Source: Stomorhina lunata (taxonomy: Eukaryota > Arthropoda > Insecta > Diptera > Rhiniidae). Taken from it: a DNA stretch of 64,000 nt. The translations under genes were made by a program, and so were the position numbers. This document shows positions 46,085 to 60,300 of the stretch, one piece after another; positions within the stretch are counted from its first letter, which is position 1; each line of letters starts with the position of its first letter. Below the pieces are notes generated by a model. The model had not been told where the DNA came from. It saw only the letters and a program-made list of their open reading frames with translations, and ran no database searches. The DNA lies in the NCBI GenBank assembly GCA_933228675.1, contig OW121741.1:17907510-17971509 (forward strand). Direction: 5' to 3'.

Positions 46085-47850
46085 TTTTTCTAAAATTTTC
46101 TTATTTTTATAGGAATTTTTTTTTAAATTTCTTCTTTTTATAGGAAATTTTTAAAAAATTTCCAATTTTTATAGGAAATTTTTAAAAAATTTCCTATTTT
46201 TGTAGGAAAATTTTCAAAAATTTCCTATTTTTGTAGGAAATTTTTCAAAAGTTTCCTATTTTTGTAGGAAATTTTTCAAAAATTTCCTATTTTTATAGGA
46301 AATTTTTCAAAAATTTCCTATTTTTATAAAAAATTTTTCAAAAATTTCCTGTTTTTATAAGAAATTTTTCAAAAATTTCCTATTTTTATAGGATATTTTT
46401 CAAAAATTTCCTACTTTTATAGGAAATTTTTCAAAAATTTCCTACTTTTATAGGAAATTTTTCAAAAATTTCCTATTTTTATAGGAAATTTTTCAAAAAT
46501 TTCCTATTTTTATAGGAAATTTTTCAAAAATTTCCTATTTTTATAGGAAATTTTTCAAAAATTTCCTATTTTTATAGAAAATTTTTCAAAAATTTCCTAT
46601 TTTTATAGGAAATTTTTCAAAAATTTCCTATTTTTATAGGAAATTTTTCAAAAATTTCCTATTTTTATAGGAAATTTTTCAAAAATTTCCTATTTTTATA
46701 GGAAATTTTTCAAAAATTTCCTATTTTTATAGGAAATTTTTCAAAAATTTCCTATTTTTATAGGAAATTTTTCAAAAATTTCCTATTTTTTTAGGAAATT
46801 TTTCAAAAATTTCCTATTTTTTTTAGGAAATTTTTCAAAAATTTCCTATTTTTTTAGGAAATTTTTCAAAAATTTCCTATTTTTTTTAGGAAATTTTTCA
46901 AAAATTTCCTATTTTTTTTAGGAAATTTTTCAAAAATTTCCTATTTTTATAGGAAATTTTTCAAAAATTTCCTATTTTTATAGGAAATTTTTCAAAAATT
47001 TCCTATTTTTATAGGAAATTTTTCAAAAATTTCCTATTTTTAAGGAAATTTTTCAAAAATTTCCTATTTTTATAGGAAATTTTTCAAAAATTTCCTATTT
47101 TTATAGGAAATTTTTCAAAAATTTCCTATTTTTATAGGAAATTTTTCAAAAATTTCCTATTTTTATAGGAAATTTTTCAAAAATTTCCTATTTTTATAGG
47201 AAATTTTTCAAAAATTTCCTATTTTTATAGGAAATTTTTCAAAAATTTCCTATTTTTATAGGAAATTTTTCAAAAATTTCCTATTTTTATAGGAAATTTT
47301 TCAAAAATTTCCTATTTTTAATTTTAATTTTTCAAAAATTTCCTATTTTTATAGGAAATTTTTCAAAAATTTCCTATTTTTATAGGAAATTTTTCAAAAA
47401 TTTCCTATTTTTATAGGAAATTTTTCAAAAATTTCCTATTTTTATAGGAAATTTTTCAAAAATTTCCTATTTTTATAGGAAATTTTTCAAAAATTTCCTA
47501 TTTTTATAGGAAATTTTTCAAAAATTTTCTATTTTTATAGGAAATTTTAAAAAATGTACTTATTTTTATAGAAAATTTTTCAAAAATTTCCTATTTTTAT
47601 AGGAAAATTTTCAAAAATTTCCTATTTTTATAGGAAAATTTTCAAAAAATTTCTGTATTTATAGGAAATTTTTCAAAAATTTTCTATATTTATAGGAAAT
47701 TTTTCAAAAATTTCCTATTTTTATAGGAAGTTTTTCAAAAATTTACTATTTTTATAGGAAATTTTTCAAAAATTTACTATTTTTATAGGAAATTTTTCAA
47801 AAATTTTTATAGGAAATTTTTCAAAAATTTCCTATTTTAGAGGAAATTTT
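46085..47850. repeat. 31-bp palindromic satellite, array I
   Basis: About 57 units. Each has TAGGAAATTTTT, a central C, then the exact reverse complement arm, then TTTTTA. The core block 46440-47500 is nearly homogeneous; edges are degraded. Confidence 0.96.
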
Positions 47851-48755
47851 CTAAGAGGGGAAACTTTTCAGAGCAAAATTGAGTTTTCAGGCGATTGAGT
47901 TATTAAGTTTTTTGTTCATTTCATTTTTTGATTCACCCCATTGTGCTCTTAAATGGTATGTGTGGCAGCATAAGCTAGTAAAGTATGTTTGTAATACAAG
48001 TTGCACATTTATTTAACTAGTTAATAAATAAAGTAAAACAAAGTAAAAATATTACAATAAGAAAAATTTTGTAAAAAAAAAATCAAAATTAATTTTGTGT
48101 TAAAAAAACGGGTACACAACACCGCGCAACAGCAGCAGCAAATACAAGTTAATGAAAAACAAAGAAATTTTTTTCGAAGCTTGCAACAGGTTCCTCTAAA
48201 ACTTTAAACAATTGTAACCAGGTTGTTTAATTTAACATTACTTTTTTTTCATTTTTGTTAATTTTTGAATTTTATATCATCTGGCTTTTTGTTGACTAAC
48301 ACATTTTTGCGGCTATTAAAGATTATATAATAGCAATTGGAGGTATTAAAAAGGAGCTAACATTTTTGAATTGTGCATAAACATAAGTTTTTGTGGGTAA
48401 TAATTATAAGTATTAGCAGTTTATTAATTATTTATGGAAAAGGGGAATTATCAAAATTTATGGCAGGAAGTTTTTTAAATTAGCTAAACTGATTCTAATA
48501 AAATTTTATAATACTTTTTTCTATTTATACAAAAATTTTGAAAATATTTTGGAATAAATTCAGTTTTTGTCCCACAACTTTTGTTAAAGTTTTGACAATA
48601 TTTTTAAAACCATATTTTATGATTCTAGGAATTTAAGAAATTGTTATAACGAAAATTTTGTTTTATTATATCGATTCGTCAAATTTTGAAAAATTTTCAA
48701 AATCACAAAAAAATTCAAAAATTTAAAGTTTTTATATGAAATTAAAAAAAAATCT
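47851..48755. other. AT-rich spacer within satellite region
   Basis: No coding or structured signal recognised. Confidence 0.4.
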
Positions 48756-48764
48756 TATTTTTAT

Positions 48765-50035
48765 GGGAAAATTTTCAAGAATTTCTTATTTTTATAGGAA
48801 ATTTTTCAAAAATTTCTTATTTTTATAGGAAGTTTTTCAAGAATTTCTTATTATTTAAGGAAATTTTTCAAGAATTTCTTATTGTTTAAGGAAATTTTTC
48901 AAAAATTTCTTATTTTTATAGGAAACTTTTAAAAAATTTCTTATTTTTGTAGGAAGTTTTTCAAAAATTTCTTATTTTTTGAGAAAATTTTCAAAATTTC
49001 TTATTTTTGTAGGAAATTTTTCAAAAATTTCTTACTTTTATAGGAAATTTTTCAAAAACTTCTTATTTTTATAGGAAGTTTTTAAAAAATTTCTTATTTT
49101 TGTAGGAAGTTTTTCAAAAATTTCTTATTTTTTGAGAAAATTTTCAAAATTTCTTTTTTTTGTAGGAAATTTTTCAAAAATTTCTTACTTTTATAGGAAA
49201 TTTTTCAAAAACTTCTTATTTTTATAGGAAATTTTTCAAAAATTTCTTATTTGTATAGGAAATTTTTCAAAAATTTCTTAGTTTTAGTAAATTTTTCAAA
49301 TTATTTTTATTTATTTTTATAAGAAATTGTTAAAAAATTTACTATTTTTATAGGAAATATTTCAAAAATTTCTTATTTTTATAGGAAATTTTTCAAAAAT
49401 TTCTTATTTTTAAAGGAAATTTTTCAAAAATTTCTTACTTTTATAGGAAATTTTTCAAAATTTACTATTTTTATAGGAAATTTTTCAAAAATTTCTTATT
49501 TTTATAGGAATTTTTCAAGAAGGAAGTTTTTCAAGAATTTCTTATTATTTAAGGAAATTTTTTAAAAATTTATTATTTTTATAGGAAGGTTTTCAAAAAT
49601 TTCTTATTTTTTAAGAAAATTTTCAAAATTTCTTATTTTTGTAGGAAATTTTTGAAAAATTTCTTACTTTTATAGGAAATTTTTCAAAAACTTCTTATTT
49701 TTATAGGAAGTTTTTTAAAAATGTCTTATTTTTTATAGGAAATTTTTCAAAAATTTCTTATTTCTATAGGAAATTTTTCAAAAATTTCCTATTTTTATAG
49801 GAAATTTTTCAAAAATTTCCTATTTTTATAGGAAATTTTTCAAAAATTTCCTATTTTTATCGAAAAATTTTCAAAAATTTCCTATTTTTATAGGAAATTT
49901 TTCAAAAATTTCCTATTTTTATAGGAAATTTTTCAAAAATTTCCTATTTTTATAGGAAATTTTTCAAAAATTTCCTATTTTTATAGGAAAATTTTCAAAA
50001 ATACCAATTTTTATGGGAAATTTTTCAAAAAATAA
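48765..50035. repeat. 31-bp palindromic satellite, array II
   Basis: Same orientation, but the main variant is CAAAAATTTCTTATTTTTAT, breaking the palindrome at one base; the last part (49780-50000) reverts to the CCTA form. Confidence 0.93.
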
Positions 50036-50039
50036 TACA

Positions 50040-50955
50040 GTAGAAAAAGTGATAATGAAAGTTCTATGGTTTACTTTCGAAAAATATACAAAGTAACAAA
50101 TTGATATAAAATTGTTATTCGAAAAAAATTGTATAATAAAGAAATAATGGCTATATAAATGTGTTTAATAACTAAGTAATAGGCTTAAGTTATCTTTTAA
50201 TAATAGCACAAGCTTAAGTGAGTTATAAGAATTTTTAAAAGGTTTCTCTGTTATATCAATATTTGAATTAAGTTATTATCTCGCCATGTGAATTTATATT
50301 ATTCAACGTTTTATTGTATAAATTAATTAAACATGTAGATAGCACTTCCTTTAGAACTAAATGGATTTAAAATTATTTATATTTTGTTTAATATAAAATA
50401 TATTAAATATCATTAGAACTTGTTGATATGACTTAAGTTCAAATGTGTTAATGAACAGATAATAATAATAATATTTAAATGTTAAACAGCAGCACTTTTT
50501 ATTAAATTATACTTTTTAATTAATGATAAAAAAATAATTAAATCTTAAAAAATCGAATTTAATTTATGCACAAAATTATTGTTTCTAAGGGAGGGAAAGG
50601 AATTAGAAGTAGTGAAATTGATGAATTACATTGTTAAATAAATATGAATAAATGAATTTAAATTTAAATAAATAAATAATAATTAATGAAAGCACCAAAA
50701 GATGATATAAAGGCAAACCTAGCACAAAAACTTTTAAGTCTGTTAAAAAACTAGTTTATAAAACTTGAATTATTTTTAGACTTTTAATATTTTCTAAACT
50801 TAAACGAATCGGGGTAATGAAAATGAACTCCCATTATAACAATTTGCTATTAACTGGGAACCGAAATTAATTATTAGACAATTTTAAACTTCAGTCGTAA
50901 GAAAATTAGAACAAAAAGGAAACATTCATAAAAATGTGAAATTTGTTCAACTTAA
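50040..50955. other. AT-rich spacer within satellite region
   Basis: No supported gene. Confidence 0.4.
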
Positions 50956-50964
50956 AAAAAAATA

Positions 50965-53860
50965 TATACACATTTTTGAAAATTTCCTATTAAAAAAAGA
51001 ATTTTTTAAAAAATTTACTATAAAAATTAGAAAATTTTGAAAAATTTCGTATAAAAATAAGAAATTTTTGAAAAATTTCCTAAAAAAAATTATAAATTTT
51101 TGAAAAATTTCTTATAAGAATAAGAAATTTTTGAAAAATTCCCTATAAAAAAAAGAACATTTTTGAAAAATTTCCTATAAGAATAAGAAATTTTTGAAAA
51201 ATTTCCTATAAAAATAAGACATTTTTGAACAATTTCATATAAAAATAAAAAATTTTTCAAAAATTTCCTATAAAAATCAGAAATTTTTGAAAATTTTCCT
51301 ATAAAAATTAGAAAATTTTGAAGAATTTTTTATAAAAATAAAATTTTTCAAAAAATGTACAAATCGAAAATGTTAGAAAAATTTCCTATAAAAATAAGAA
51401 ATTTCTGAAAAATTTTCTTTAAAAACAATTGATTTTTGAAAAATTTCCTATAAAAATAGGAAATTTTTGAAAAATTTCTTATAAAAATAGGAAATTTTTG
51501 AAAAATTTCCTATAAAAATAGGAAAACTTTTTGAAAAATTTCCTATAAAAATAGGAAAAATTTCCTATACAAATAGGAAATTTTTGAAAAATTTCCTATA
51601 CAAATAGGAAATTTTTGAAAAATTTCCTATACAAATATGAAATTTTTAAAAAATATCCTATGAAAATAAGAAAATTTTGAAAAATTTCCTATAATAATAG
51701 GAAATTTTTGAAAAATTTCCTATAAAAATAGGAAATTTTTGAAAAATTTCTATAAAAATAATAAATTTTTGAAAATTTTCTTATACATTTTTTTTTAAAT
51801 TTCTTATAAAAATAAGACATTTTTAGAAAAATTTTTTATAAAAATAATAAATTTTTGAAAAATTTCTTATAAAAATAATAAATTTTTGAAAATTTTTTTA
51901 TAAAAATAATAAATTTTTGAAAAATTTCTTATAAAAATAATAAATTTTTTAAAAATTGCTATAAAAATAAGAAATTTTTGAAAAATTTTTTATAAAAATA
52001 AGAAATTTTTGAAAAATTTCTTATAAAATAAGAAATTTTTGAAAAATTTCTTATCAAAATAAAAAATTTTTGAAAAATTTCTTATAAAAATAAGAATTTT
52101 TTGAACAATTTCTTATAAAAGTAAGAAGTTTGATAAAATGTTTTATAAAAACAAGAATTTAAAAAAAATCTATAAAAATAAGAAACTTTTTGAAAATTTT
52201 CCTATAAAAATAATAAATTTTTTAAGAATTTCCTATAAAAATAGGAATTTTTTGAAAAATTTCCTATAAAAATAGGAAATTTTTGAAAAATTTCCTATAA
52301 AAATCAGAAATTTTTAAAACATTTCTTATAAAAATAAGAAGTTTTTGAAAATTTCTTTAAAAAATAAGAAATTTTTTAAAAATTTCTTTAAAAAACAAGA
52401 AGTTTTTAAAAAATTTCTTTAAAAAATAAGAAATTTTTTAAAAATTTCTTATAAAAATAAGAAATTTTTGAAAAATTTCTTATAAAAATAAGAAATTTTT
52501 GAAAAATTTCTTATAAAAATAAGAAATTTTTGAAAAATTTCTTATAAAAATAAGAAATTTTTTAAATTTTTTTATCAAAATAAGAAATTTTTGAAAAATT
52601 TCTTATAAAAATAAGAAATTTTTGAAAATTTTCTTATAAAAATAAGAAATTTTTGAAAAATTTCTTATAAAAAATTTCTTTGAAAAATTTCTTATAAAAA
52701 TAAGAAATTTTTGAAAAATTTCTTATAAAAATAAGAAATTTTTGAAAAATTTCTCATAAAAATAAGAAATTTTTTAAATTTTTTTTATCAAAAGAAATTT
52801 TTGAAAAATTTCTTATAAAAATAAGAAATTTTTAAAAAATTTCCTATAAAAATAAGAAATTTTTGAAAAATTTCTTATAAAAATAAGAAATTTTTGAAAA
52901 ATTTCTTATAAAAATAAGAAATTTTAAAAAATTTTCGATAAAAATAAGAATTTTTTTAAAATTTTCTTATAAAAAAATAAGAGTTGCTTGAAAAAATTTC
53001 TATAAAAATAAGAATTTTTTTTTAATTTCTATAAAATACGAAATTTTTGAAGTTTTTGCTATAAAAATAAGAAATTTCCTATAGAAATAAGAATTTCTTG
53101 AAAAATTTCCTATAAATTAACAAATTTTTGAAAAATTTCCTATTAAAATAAAAAAAAAATAAAAAATTTCTATAAAAACAAGAAATTTTTGAAAAATTTC
53201 CTATAAAATATGAAATTTTTGAAAAATTTCCTATAAAATAAGAAGTGTTTGAAAAATTTTCTTTAAACATTAGAAATTTTTAAAAATTTTCTATAAAAAT
53301 AAGAAATTTTTTAAAAATTTCCTATAAAAATAGGAAATTTTTGAAAAATTTCCTATAAAAATAAGAACTTTTTGAAAAATTTCCTATAAAAGTAAGAAAT
53401 TTTTGAAAATTTTCCTGTAAAAATAATAAATTTTTGAAAAATTTCCTATAAAAATAATAAATTTTTTAAGAATTTCCTATAAAAATAGGAAATTTTTGAA
53501 AATTTTCCTATAAAAATAGGAAATTTTTGAAAAATTTCCCATAAAAATCAGAAATTTTTAAAACATTTCTTATAAAAATAAGAAGTTTTTGAAAAATTTC
53601 CTATAAAAATAAGAAATTTTTTAAAAATTTCTTTAAAAAATAAGAAATTTTTTAAAAATTTCTTTAAAAAATAAGAAATTTTTTAAAAATTTCTTTAAAA
53701 AATAAGAAATTTTTTAAAAATTTCTTTAAAAAATAAGAAATTTTTTAAAAATTTCTTTAAAAAATAAGAAATTTTTTAAAAATTTCTTTAAAAAATAAGA
53801 AATTTTTGAAAATTTTCTTAAAAAAAATAAGAAATTTTTGTTTTCTGTGAAAAAAAAATT
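50965..53860. repeat. 31-bp palindromic satellite, array III (inverted)
   Basis: Units ATAAAAATAAGAAATTTTTG + AAAAATTTCTT, the reverse complement orientation. CTTA and CCTA variants are intermixed. A sub-block at 53620-53800 has a TTTCTTTAAAAAATAAGAAA variant. Confidence 0.94.
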
Positions 53861-53864
53861 TTGA

Positions 53865-55610
53865 ACAATTTTCCCTTCTAAAGATATTAATCTTTACTGT
53901 ACCTTTCTCCCTCCATGGGTTAATCTACTTCATTATTTATTATTTCTAAACTCATATTTTATATTTATGGCAGATTTTCTTCTATTATTTTGATATTTAT
54001 TTGATTTTTACATCTTTTATAATTTCTTGTCTCTCCCCCTAATTTTATTTATTACTCAAATAAATTTTTGCTTTTTACTTTAAACTTTCGTATGTTTACA
54101 TTTTGCTAAGTTTCTAAGTATAAAAAGTTTTAAGAAATTCAAAAATAAATCCAAAATTTAAAAAAAAAACTTAAAATACTAGTTGCTTAATTCATTAACA
54201 CTTGAATGTATGTATGACTCTGACTGACTGCCCATCTAAACATTAATATATTGCAGTAAATGAATAGCCAAATGTGTCTGTCTAGCAGTTAGCATTAGTT
54301 TTGTACATACATGGAAACCCAAATTAGCTTTTACAATTTTGTTTGAGCTTTTTTTGTTGTTTAAATTTTTTTAGATTTTTAAAAGAATTGTTTATTTGTT
54401 AGCTTTATGTTTTGGGGTGACTCTTTCGCTGTGATTTTTAGACTTTGTCATTTGGCAAAAATTTTGTTTATTTCCATAAAAATTGGATTTTAAAATCATG
54501 TTCGTTTCTTAAGTCTTTTGTTTTTCGTGGAGTTTTCTTGAAAATTATTGGTGTTTTTTTAAGTTTTCATACAGATATACTCGCTTTTATTATACTTTAC
54601 CAGATCCATAAACAAAGTGCTTGTGGAAGCTGATTACATGAGATTTAAATTCCTTAGTAAACGGTCATATTACTTTGAGAACGTTTTTACCACTCTAAAT
54701 CGGTTGAGCGTTTGCTGTGGTCTTGGAGTCATTATTTTTATTACGAACTTGTCATTAAATCTTTATTGTGTGCTCTAATCATGAAAAGCCTTAGGCAATA
54801 CATAGGACCTTGCTTATACTCTTTTTTTGATGGGACTTGTCGAAAAGACCATGCGCAAATAAATATATGGATGTGCAACATCTTTATGTTACAGAGTCGC
54901 AATTAAGGCAATTTCTTGATATGTCTGATGAGACAATGGCCTTATAAAGAGTTTTGAAGTCTTTGTGCCACTATCGCGCGTTAAACTTGGAAATCTTATT
55001 TTGATCCTCAAATTACAAAGTTTTTGTCTTTGTCGTGGTAAAAGACTTAATATTCAGAATAATGACAATTCTAAAATTGGGCAATTTATAAAGGAAGAAA
55101 TGACAATGAGAGCAATCAGAGGTGTAAAGGGTAAATCATCCACATTCCTCTGTCTAATCGGGGTAGTAGGGCTTGTACTCTTGAAAACTCTTTTCTGCTT
55201 GATTTATCTGATCTTTCGAATATATTTAAATGGTCATAACATGAATTCATTTATTGAAGCATCTGGGTGGCTCTAAGGTCCTTTTTAAAGCCCTAATATT
55301 CTTGGAATCTTCCTTTTCTATTCTTTGCAGGTATCACAAAGGGTCTATTCTTAGGTCCCAGATGACTTTATTATCCCAACAGATTAATTGGCTAGAATAT
55401 TGTTGTTTTATTTTTTTCAATTTTTTTTTTGTAGTAGTACAATTTTATGTTTTTGTTGTAGCTGTTTTGTTTTAGTTCAGTCTTTTGTTTATTCTTAAAC
55501 TTTTTACTTCATTTCTTACTATTAATCAAACATTTTAGTGTTTTTTTTTGAATTTTGATTTATTTTATCAATATTTTTATATTTAAATATTTTATAGCTT
55601 AAAGCATTTT
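53865..55610. other. AT-rich DNA, no supported gene
   Basis: ORFs at 54712-54906 and 54965-55276 are not recognised. One copy of GTTTCTTAAGTCTTTTGTT at about 54504. Confidence 0.4.
54815..54897 (+). repeat. dispersed repeat, copy 2 (partial)
   Basis: TACTCTTTTTTTGATGGGAC, GAAAAGACCATGCG, then GGATGTGCAACATCTTTAT; the upstream half is not similar. Confidence 0.55.
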
Positions 55611-55744
55611 TATATCCTACACCAATAATAGGTAATAGGGTATTCAAAGTTTGTCAATCAGTTTGTCATTTTTTACTATTCAACAAAGACCTCATAAAAT
55701 TTATACTGATCGAATAGGCAAAGAATGGATATTGTCATACCTAT
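55611..55744 (+). repeat. TATATCCTACACC-type dispersed fly repeat
   Basis: TATATCCTACACC, then GGGTATTCAAAGTTTGTCA, ACTGATCGAATAGGCAAAG and a run into TGTCCGTCTGTC. The same order occurs in a family widespread in flies (from general knowledge), so this is probably the source of the following array. Confidence 0.5.
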
Positions 55745-56310
55745 GTTTCCGTCTGTCGGTATGTCCGTCTGTCTGTGTGTCCGTCTGTCTGTGTGTCCGT
55801 CTTTCTGTCTGAATGTTCGTCTGTCTGTCCTTCTGTATTTATGCCCGTCCGTCTATCTGTGTGTATGTGTTGTTTATATGTCCGTCTGTCTGTATGTCCG
55901 TCTGTCTATATGTCCGTCTGCCTGTATGTCCGTCTGTCTGTATGTCCGTCTGTCTGTATATCCGTCTTTCTGTATGTCCGTCTGTCTGTATATCCGACTG
56001 TCTGTGTGTCCGTCTGTCTGTATGTCCGTCTGTCTGTATGTCCGTCTGTCTGTATGTCCGTCTGTCTGTATGTCCGTCCGTCTGTATGTCTCTCTGTCTG
56101 TATATCCGTGTTTCTGTATGTCCGTCTATATGTATATTCGTCTTTCTATGTGTCCGTATGTCCGTCTGTCTATATGTGCGTCTTTCTGTATGTCCGTCTG
56201 TCTGTATATCCGTCTGTCAGTATGTCCGTCTGTCTGTATGTCCGTCTGTCTGTGTGTCCGTCTGTCTGTGTGTCCGTCTGTCTGTGTGACCGTCTGTCTG
56301 TATGTCGTCT
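55740..56310 (+). repeat. 16-bp CCGTCTGTCTGTATGT array I
   Basis: About 35 units. The unit is not a multiple of 3 and lacks stops, so all three plus frames show SVCPSVCMSVCLYVRL-like repeats; not protein coding. Confidence 0.95.
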
Positions 56311-59300
56311 GTCTTTCACTTCATTCTCGAAATTAATGCAAATTTTTGATCTCTTTAAAATTTTGATTTATTTGAAAATTTTGAAATTTTGCAAAAAGTG
56401 GCTTTTGTTTTAATATCTCATGGGCTTTTAACTAAAAATATTTTTTAACTTAATTAAAAAAAGATATTTTTTATATTTTTGGAAAAGTTATTTCTTCTCC
56501 CGTTTCTTAATTATTCCCTTTATTCTTAAAACTCTAAAATTTGTGGGTAAATCTCTTAAGAGAAACAGGTGATAATCAAGTTTGTTTTTGATTGTTTCTT
56601 AATTCTTTTATTAAATTCTTGTAATTAAGCAAATTTTTGAACATTTTCAAATTTTGATTTATTTGAATAATTATTTTTTATGTTAGAGAAATGCTTTTTT
56701 TGGCATAATATTTCATGGTTCAAGGCTTAATTTTTTTTTTGCTAAAAAAAGAAGATTTTTATGAAAATAAAAACAATTAAAAAAAAATATATTTCCTTTT
56801 TTTTTATCTTTTTTCATGTGTATCTTCTTTAAATGATTCAATTTTCATGTTTTTTTTTTTGTTTTCTTTGAATTTATGGAAGATTTTTTTTTATATTTAG
56901 AACGTTTTTTTTAAGTTAAGATTTATCTTTTAATGATTTAATTTTAATGTTATTTTTAATTCAAACTTTAATTTGTCTAGGAAAAAATTTGAAGTTTGTT
57001 TCTTAAGTCTTTTGTTTTTCTATGCATTTTTTGAAGATTTTTTTTATATTTAGTTCGTTTAGTTGAGTGAGGATCGTTTAGTGCATTTATTTTGATGCCG
57101 TTTTTTTCAATACAAATTTTATTTTGACTCCGAAAAGATCTAAAGTTCGTTTCTTGAGTCTTTTGTTATTCTTTTAATTTTTTGAAAAATTTTAATATTT
57201 AGTCTATTTTTTAGGTTTTATTTAATTTTGTATTATTTGAAGCGATTTTTTACATTTTTTTGAAATATTTTAAGTTAAAATTTGAGCATTTAACAGTTCA
57301 AAATTTTTATTTAAAATTTTAATTTTTCATTTTTTTTCCCAATTGTTTTAAAAATGTATTTAATTAAGGAAATAGTTTCCTTTTGTATATGAAGTGAGTT
57401 CTTTTGTTGTTTTATGCATTTTTAATTCTTAAATATTTTTTTTCATTTTAAAAAATTCCGGGTTTGTTTCTTAAGTCTTTTGTTGGTCTTTAAAGTATCG
57501 CGCTTGTTTCTTAAGTCTTTTGTTGAATCATTGTTTTTTTAACAGAATTTTTTGTTTTAAAGGCAATTTTTTAAGGTTTTTATATTTTTGATTTATTTAT
57601 ACAGTTTTGTGATTATTATTTTAAATATTTTTAATTAAATTTTCTACCTTTCAAGGCTTCAAGTTTTAATTTTGTTATTGTTGATTTTTTAAATTTTGTT
57701 TAAGGTTTTTATTTAAGTGGCTTAAGCAATTGAGTTGATTTTTGAAATTTTTAATTAAGTTATACATTTTTTTTATTACATTTATTACAACATTAAGAAA
57801 TTTTATATACTAACTGTTACTTTTTTATTTGATTTTGTACTTAATTATTTTTTTGGTAATTATTACACTTAAATATTTGTGAGTTTATTGTCCTTTTTGC
57901 TTTAATTTTTATTATACAAAATTTTTTTAATTATATAAAATTTTTTAATTATATATTTTTTGTATAGAAAATTTTGTTTATTGTATTTTTGTTAAAATTT
58001 ACTGCATTTTTGTTTAATGTTTCAATTTATTTCTCTATCGTCACTGAATTTAATACTTTTTCTGTTCAAAAAATTAATTGCATATTCTTTACGAAATATT
58101 TCTTTTGTATACATTTTTATTTTTGCAATTATTTTAAAAAGTTTTAATTGCTTAAAAGCTCTCTATTATAATGTTACAAAACAATTACAGACGTTAAATG
58201 ACAATTTTTGCCAAGACTTTGTTTGTCAAGTGAAGGCAATAAAATTTTATATTTTTGTCTTGTTTACAAAAAGTTTTTAATAAATTTATCATATATATAT
58301 TAAAAATTTTATATCTTTTAATAAAATATTAAATCTCTTAGATTTTCCATGATTCAAACCTAGTTTTTGTTATCACATTTGAAGGTTTGCTTAATACAAA
58401 ATTATGTTAAATTGTTTTAAACGCATAATTAAAGAGTTTAAAATGGCAAAATTGCTTTGAAAGGTGGTTTGTTAGGTTGTTATTACTCAAGTAAATAAAA
58501 AAAACTAGTTTTGTTTTTCAAAGATAATTAAATATGAACCATATAAAATTTAGGGTATTTTGGCTTTAGTTTAAAACTCTTAAATATTTTGCAGTAAAAC
58601 AAATCATTATAATAAATCATGACCTAAATCTTTTTTTTTTTCAAAAGCTTTAAAGGTCTTTTAAAAGGGTAACATCAAAGATTTAATATAAAAAAGAATA
58701 GTCTATATATAAAGCCCTTTAAATAGACAATTTTTAATAAACCATAACAAATTTGGAATTTTGATTTCTAAAGATACTGTTATCATTAAATTTAACCAAT
58801 TCATTATTTAAAGACCAAAACTATAACTGTCGATTCCGTTGACCCCCAAATAAAAATTCCAATTTAAATTTAACCTTAACACCTTACATCAAGGTCACTT
58901 AATACCTACTTCGATCACCTGTCGTTTGCTTTGTTTTTCTTCTTCCAACATTTCCAACCATTTAGCCCTAAATTGTCTTTAAAACTTAACATTTTTTTCG
59001 TTGTATTTTAAACACGTCAAACAAAATAAATTAATTCAATTTAATTTGTATTTTTGACGACTTTGAATTTAAAGGTAAATGAACTAGGTCTGGGCTGCAA
59101 ATACCCATGGAAATGAGTATGATTTGTAAAAATGTCAGTAATTGTTTAAATCTATGAGCACGTATCTGGTGGAGGCTTAGCACTGGTTGTACTTGGGGTT
59201 TCTTAAAAGAAACCCGATAATTCTACTTTGTTTTTATTAAAAATAACGTAGAATGTATTTGTGATGTAATGGCAGAATATGATTGAAACTGTAAACAAGC

Positions 59301-59360
59301 CACAATGCCTTTCATACCGTGATGCATCGATTGTGTGGGTGTGTTTCTGTTTCATTATTT
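56311..59360. other. T-rich DNA with a dispersed 20-bp motif
   Basis: No supported gene. GTTTCTTAAGTCTTTTGTT (one with GAGTC) recurs near 56998, 57149, 57464 and 57505. Confidence 0.5.
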
Positions 59361-59366
59361 TTGCGG

Positions 59367-60300
59367 ACATACAGACAGACGGACATATAGACAGACGGAC
59401 ATACATACAGACGGACATACAGACGGACAAACAGACAGACGGACATACAGACAAAAGGACATACAGACAGACGGACAAACAGACAGACGGACATGCAGAC
59501 AGACAGACATACGGACATACGGACATACAGACAGATGGACATACAGACAGACGGACACACAGACAAGACGGACATACATACAGACGGATATACAGGCAGA
59601 CTGACATACAGACAGACAGACATACAGACGGACGGACATACAGACAGAGGGACATACAGACAGACGGACATTCAGACAGACGGACACACAGACAGACGGA
59701 CATACAGACAGACGGACATACAGACAGACGGACATACAGACAGAGGGATATACAGACAGATGGACATACAGACAGACAGATGGACATACAGACAGACGGA
59801 CATACAGACAGACGGACAAAAAGACAGACGGACATAAAGACAGACGGACATAAAGACAGACGGACAAAAAGACAGATGAACATACAGACAGACGGACATA
59901 CCGACAGACGGACATACAGACAGACGGACATACAGACAGACTGACATGCGGACAGACGGACATACAGACAGACGGACATACAGAAAGACGGACACACAGA
60001 CAGACGGATATACAGACAAACGGACATACAGACAGACGGATATACAGACAGACGGACATATAGACAGACGGACACACAGACAGACGGACACACATACAGA
60101 GGGACATACAGACAGACGGACACACAGACAGACGGACACACATACAGAGGGACATACAGACAGACGGACATACAGACAGACGGAAATACAGACAGACGGA
60201 CATACAGACGGTCGGACATACAGACAGACGGACATACAGACAGACGGATACACAGACAAACCGATATACAGACAGACGGACAACAGAACAAACGGAGAGA
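59367..60300 (-). repeat. 16-bp array II, inverted
   Basis: About 57 units of ACATACAGACAGACGG, reverse complement of array I. Flanked on both sides by related GATGCATCGATTGTG / GATGCATCAATTGTG (59321 and 60333). Confidence 0.95.

Noticed and set aside
54965..55276. 103-codon plus ORF with hydrophobic stretch
   Set aside because: No recognisable family, no splice or promoter context; the next frame is also open, suggesting chance.
55725..56413. Cys-rich ORFs of 158-212 codons (SVCMSVCLYVRL)
   Set aside because: All three frames of a 16-bp repeat are open; not a cysteine-rich protein.
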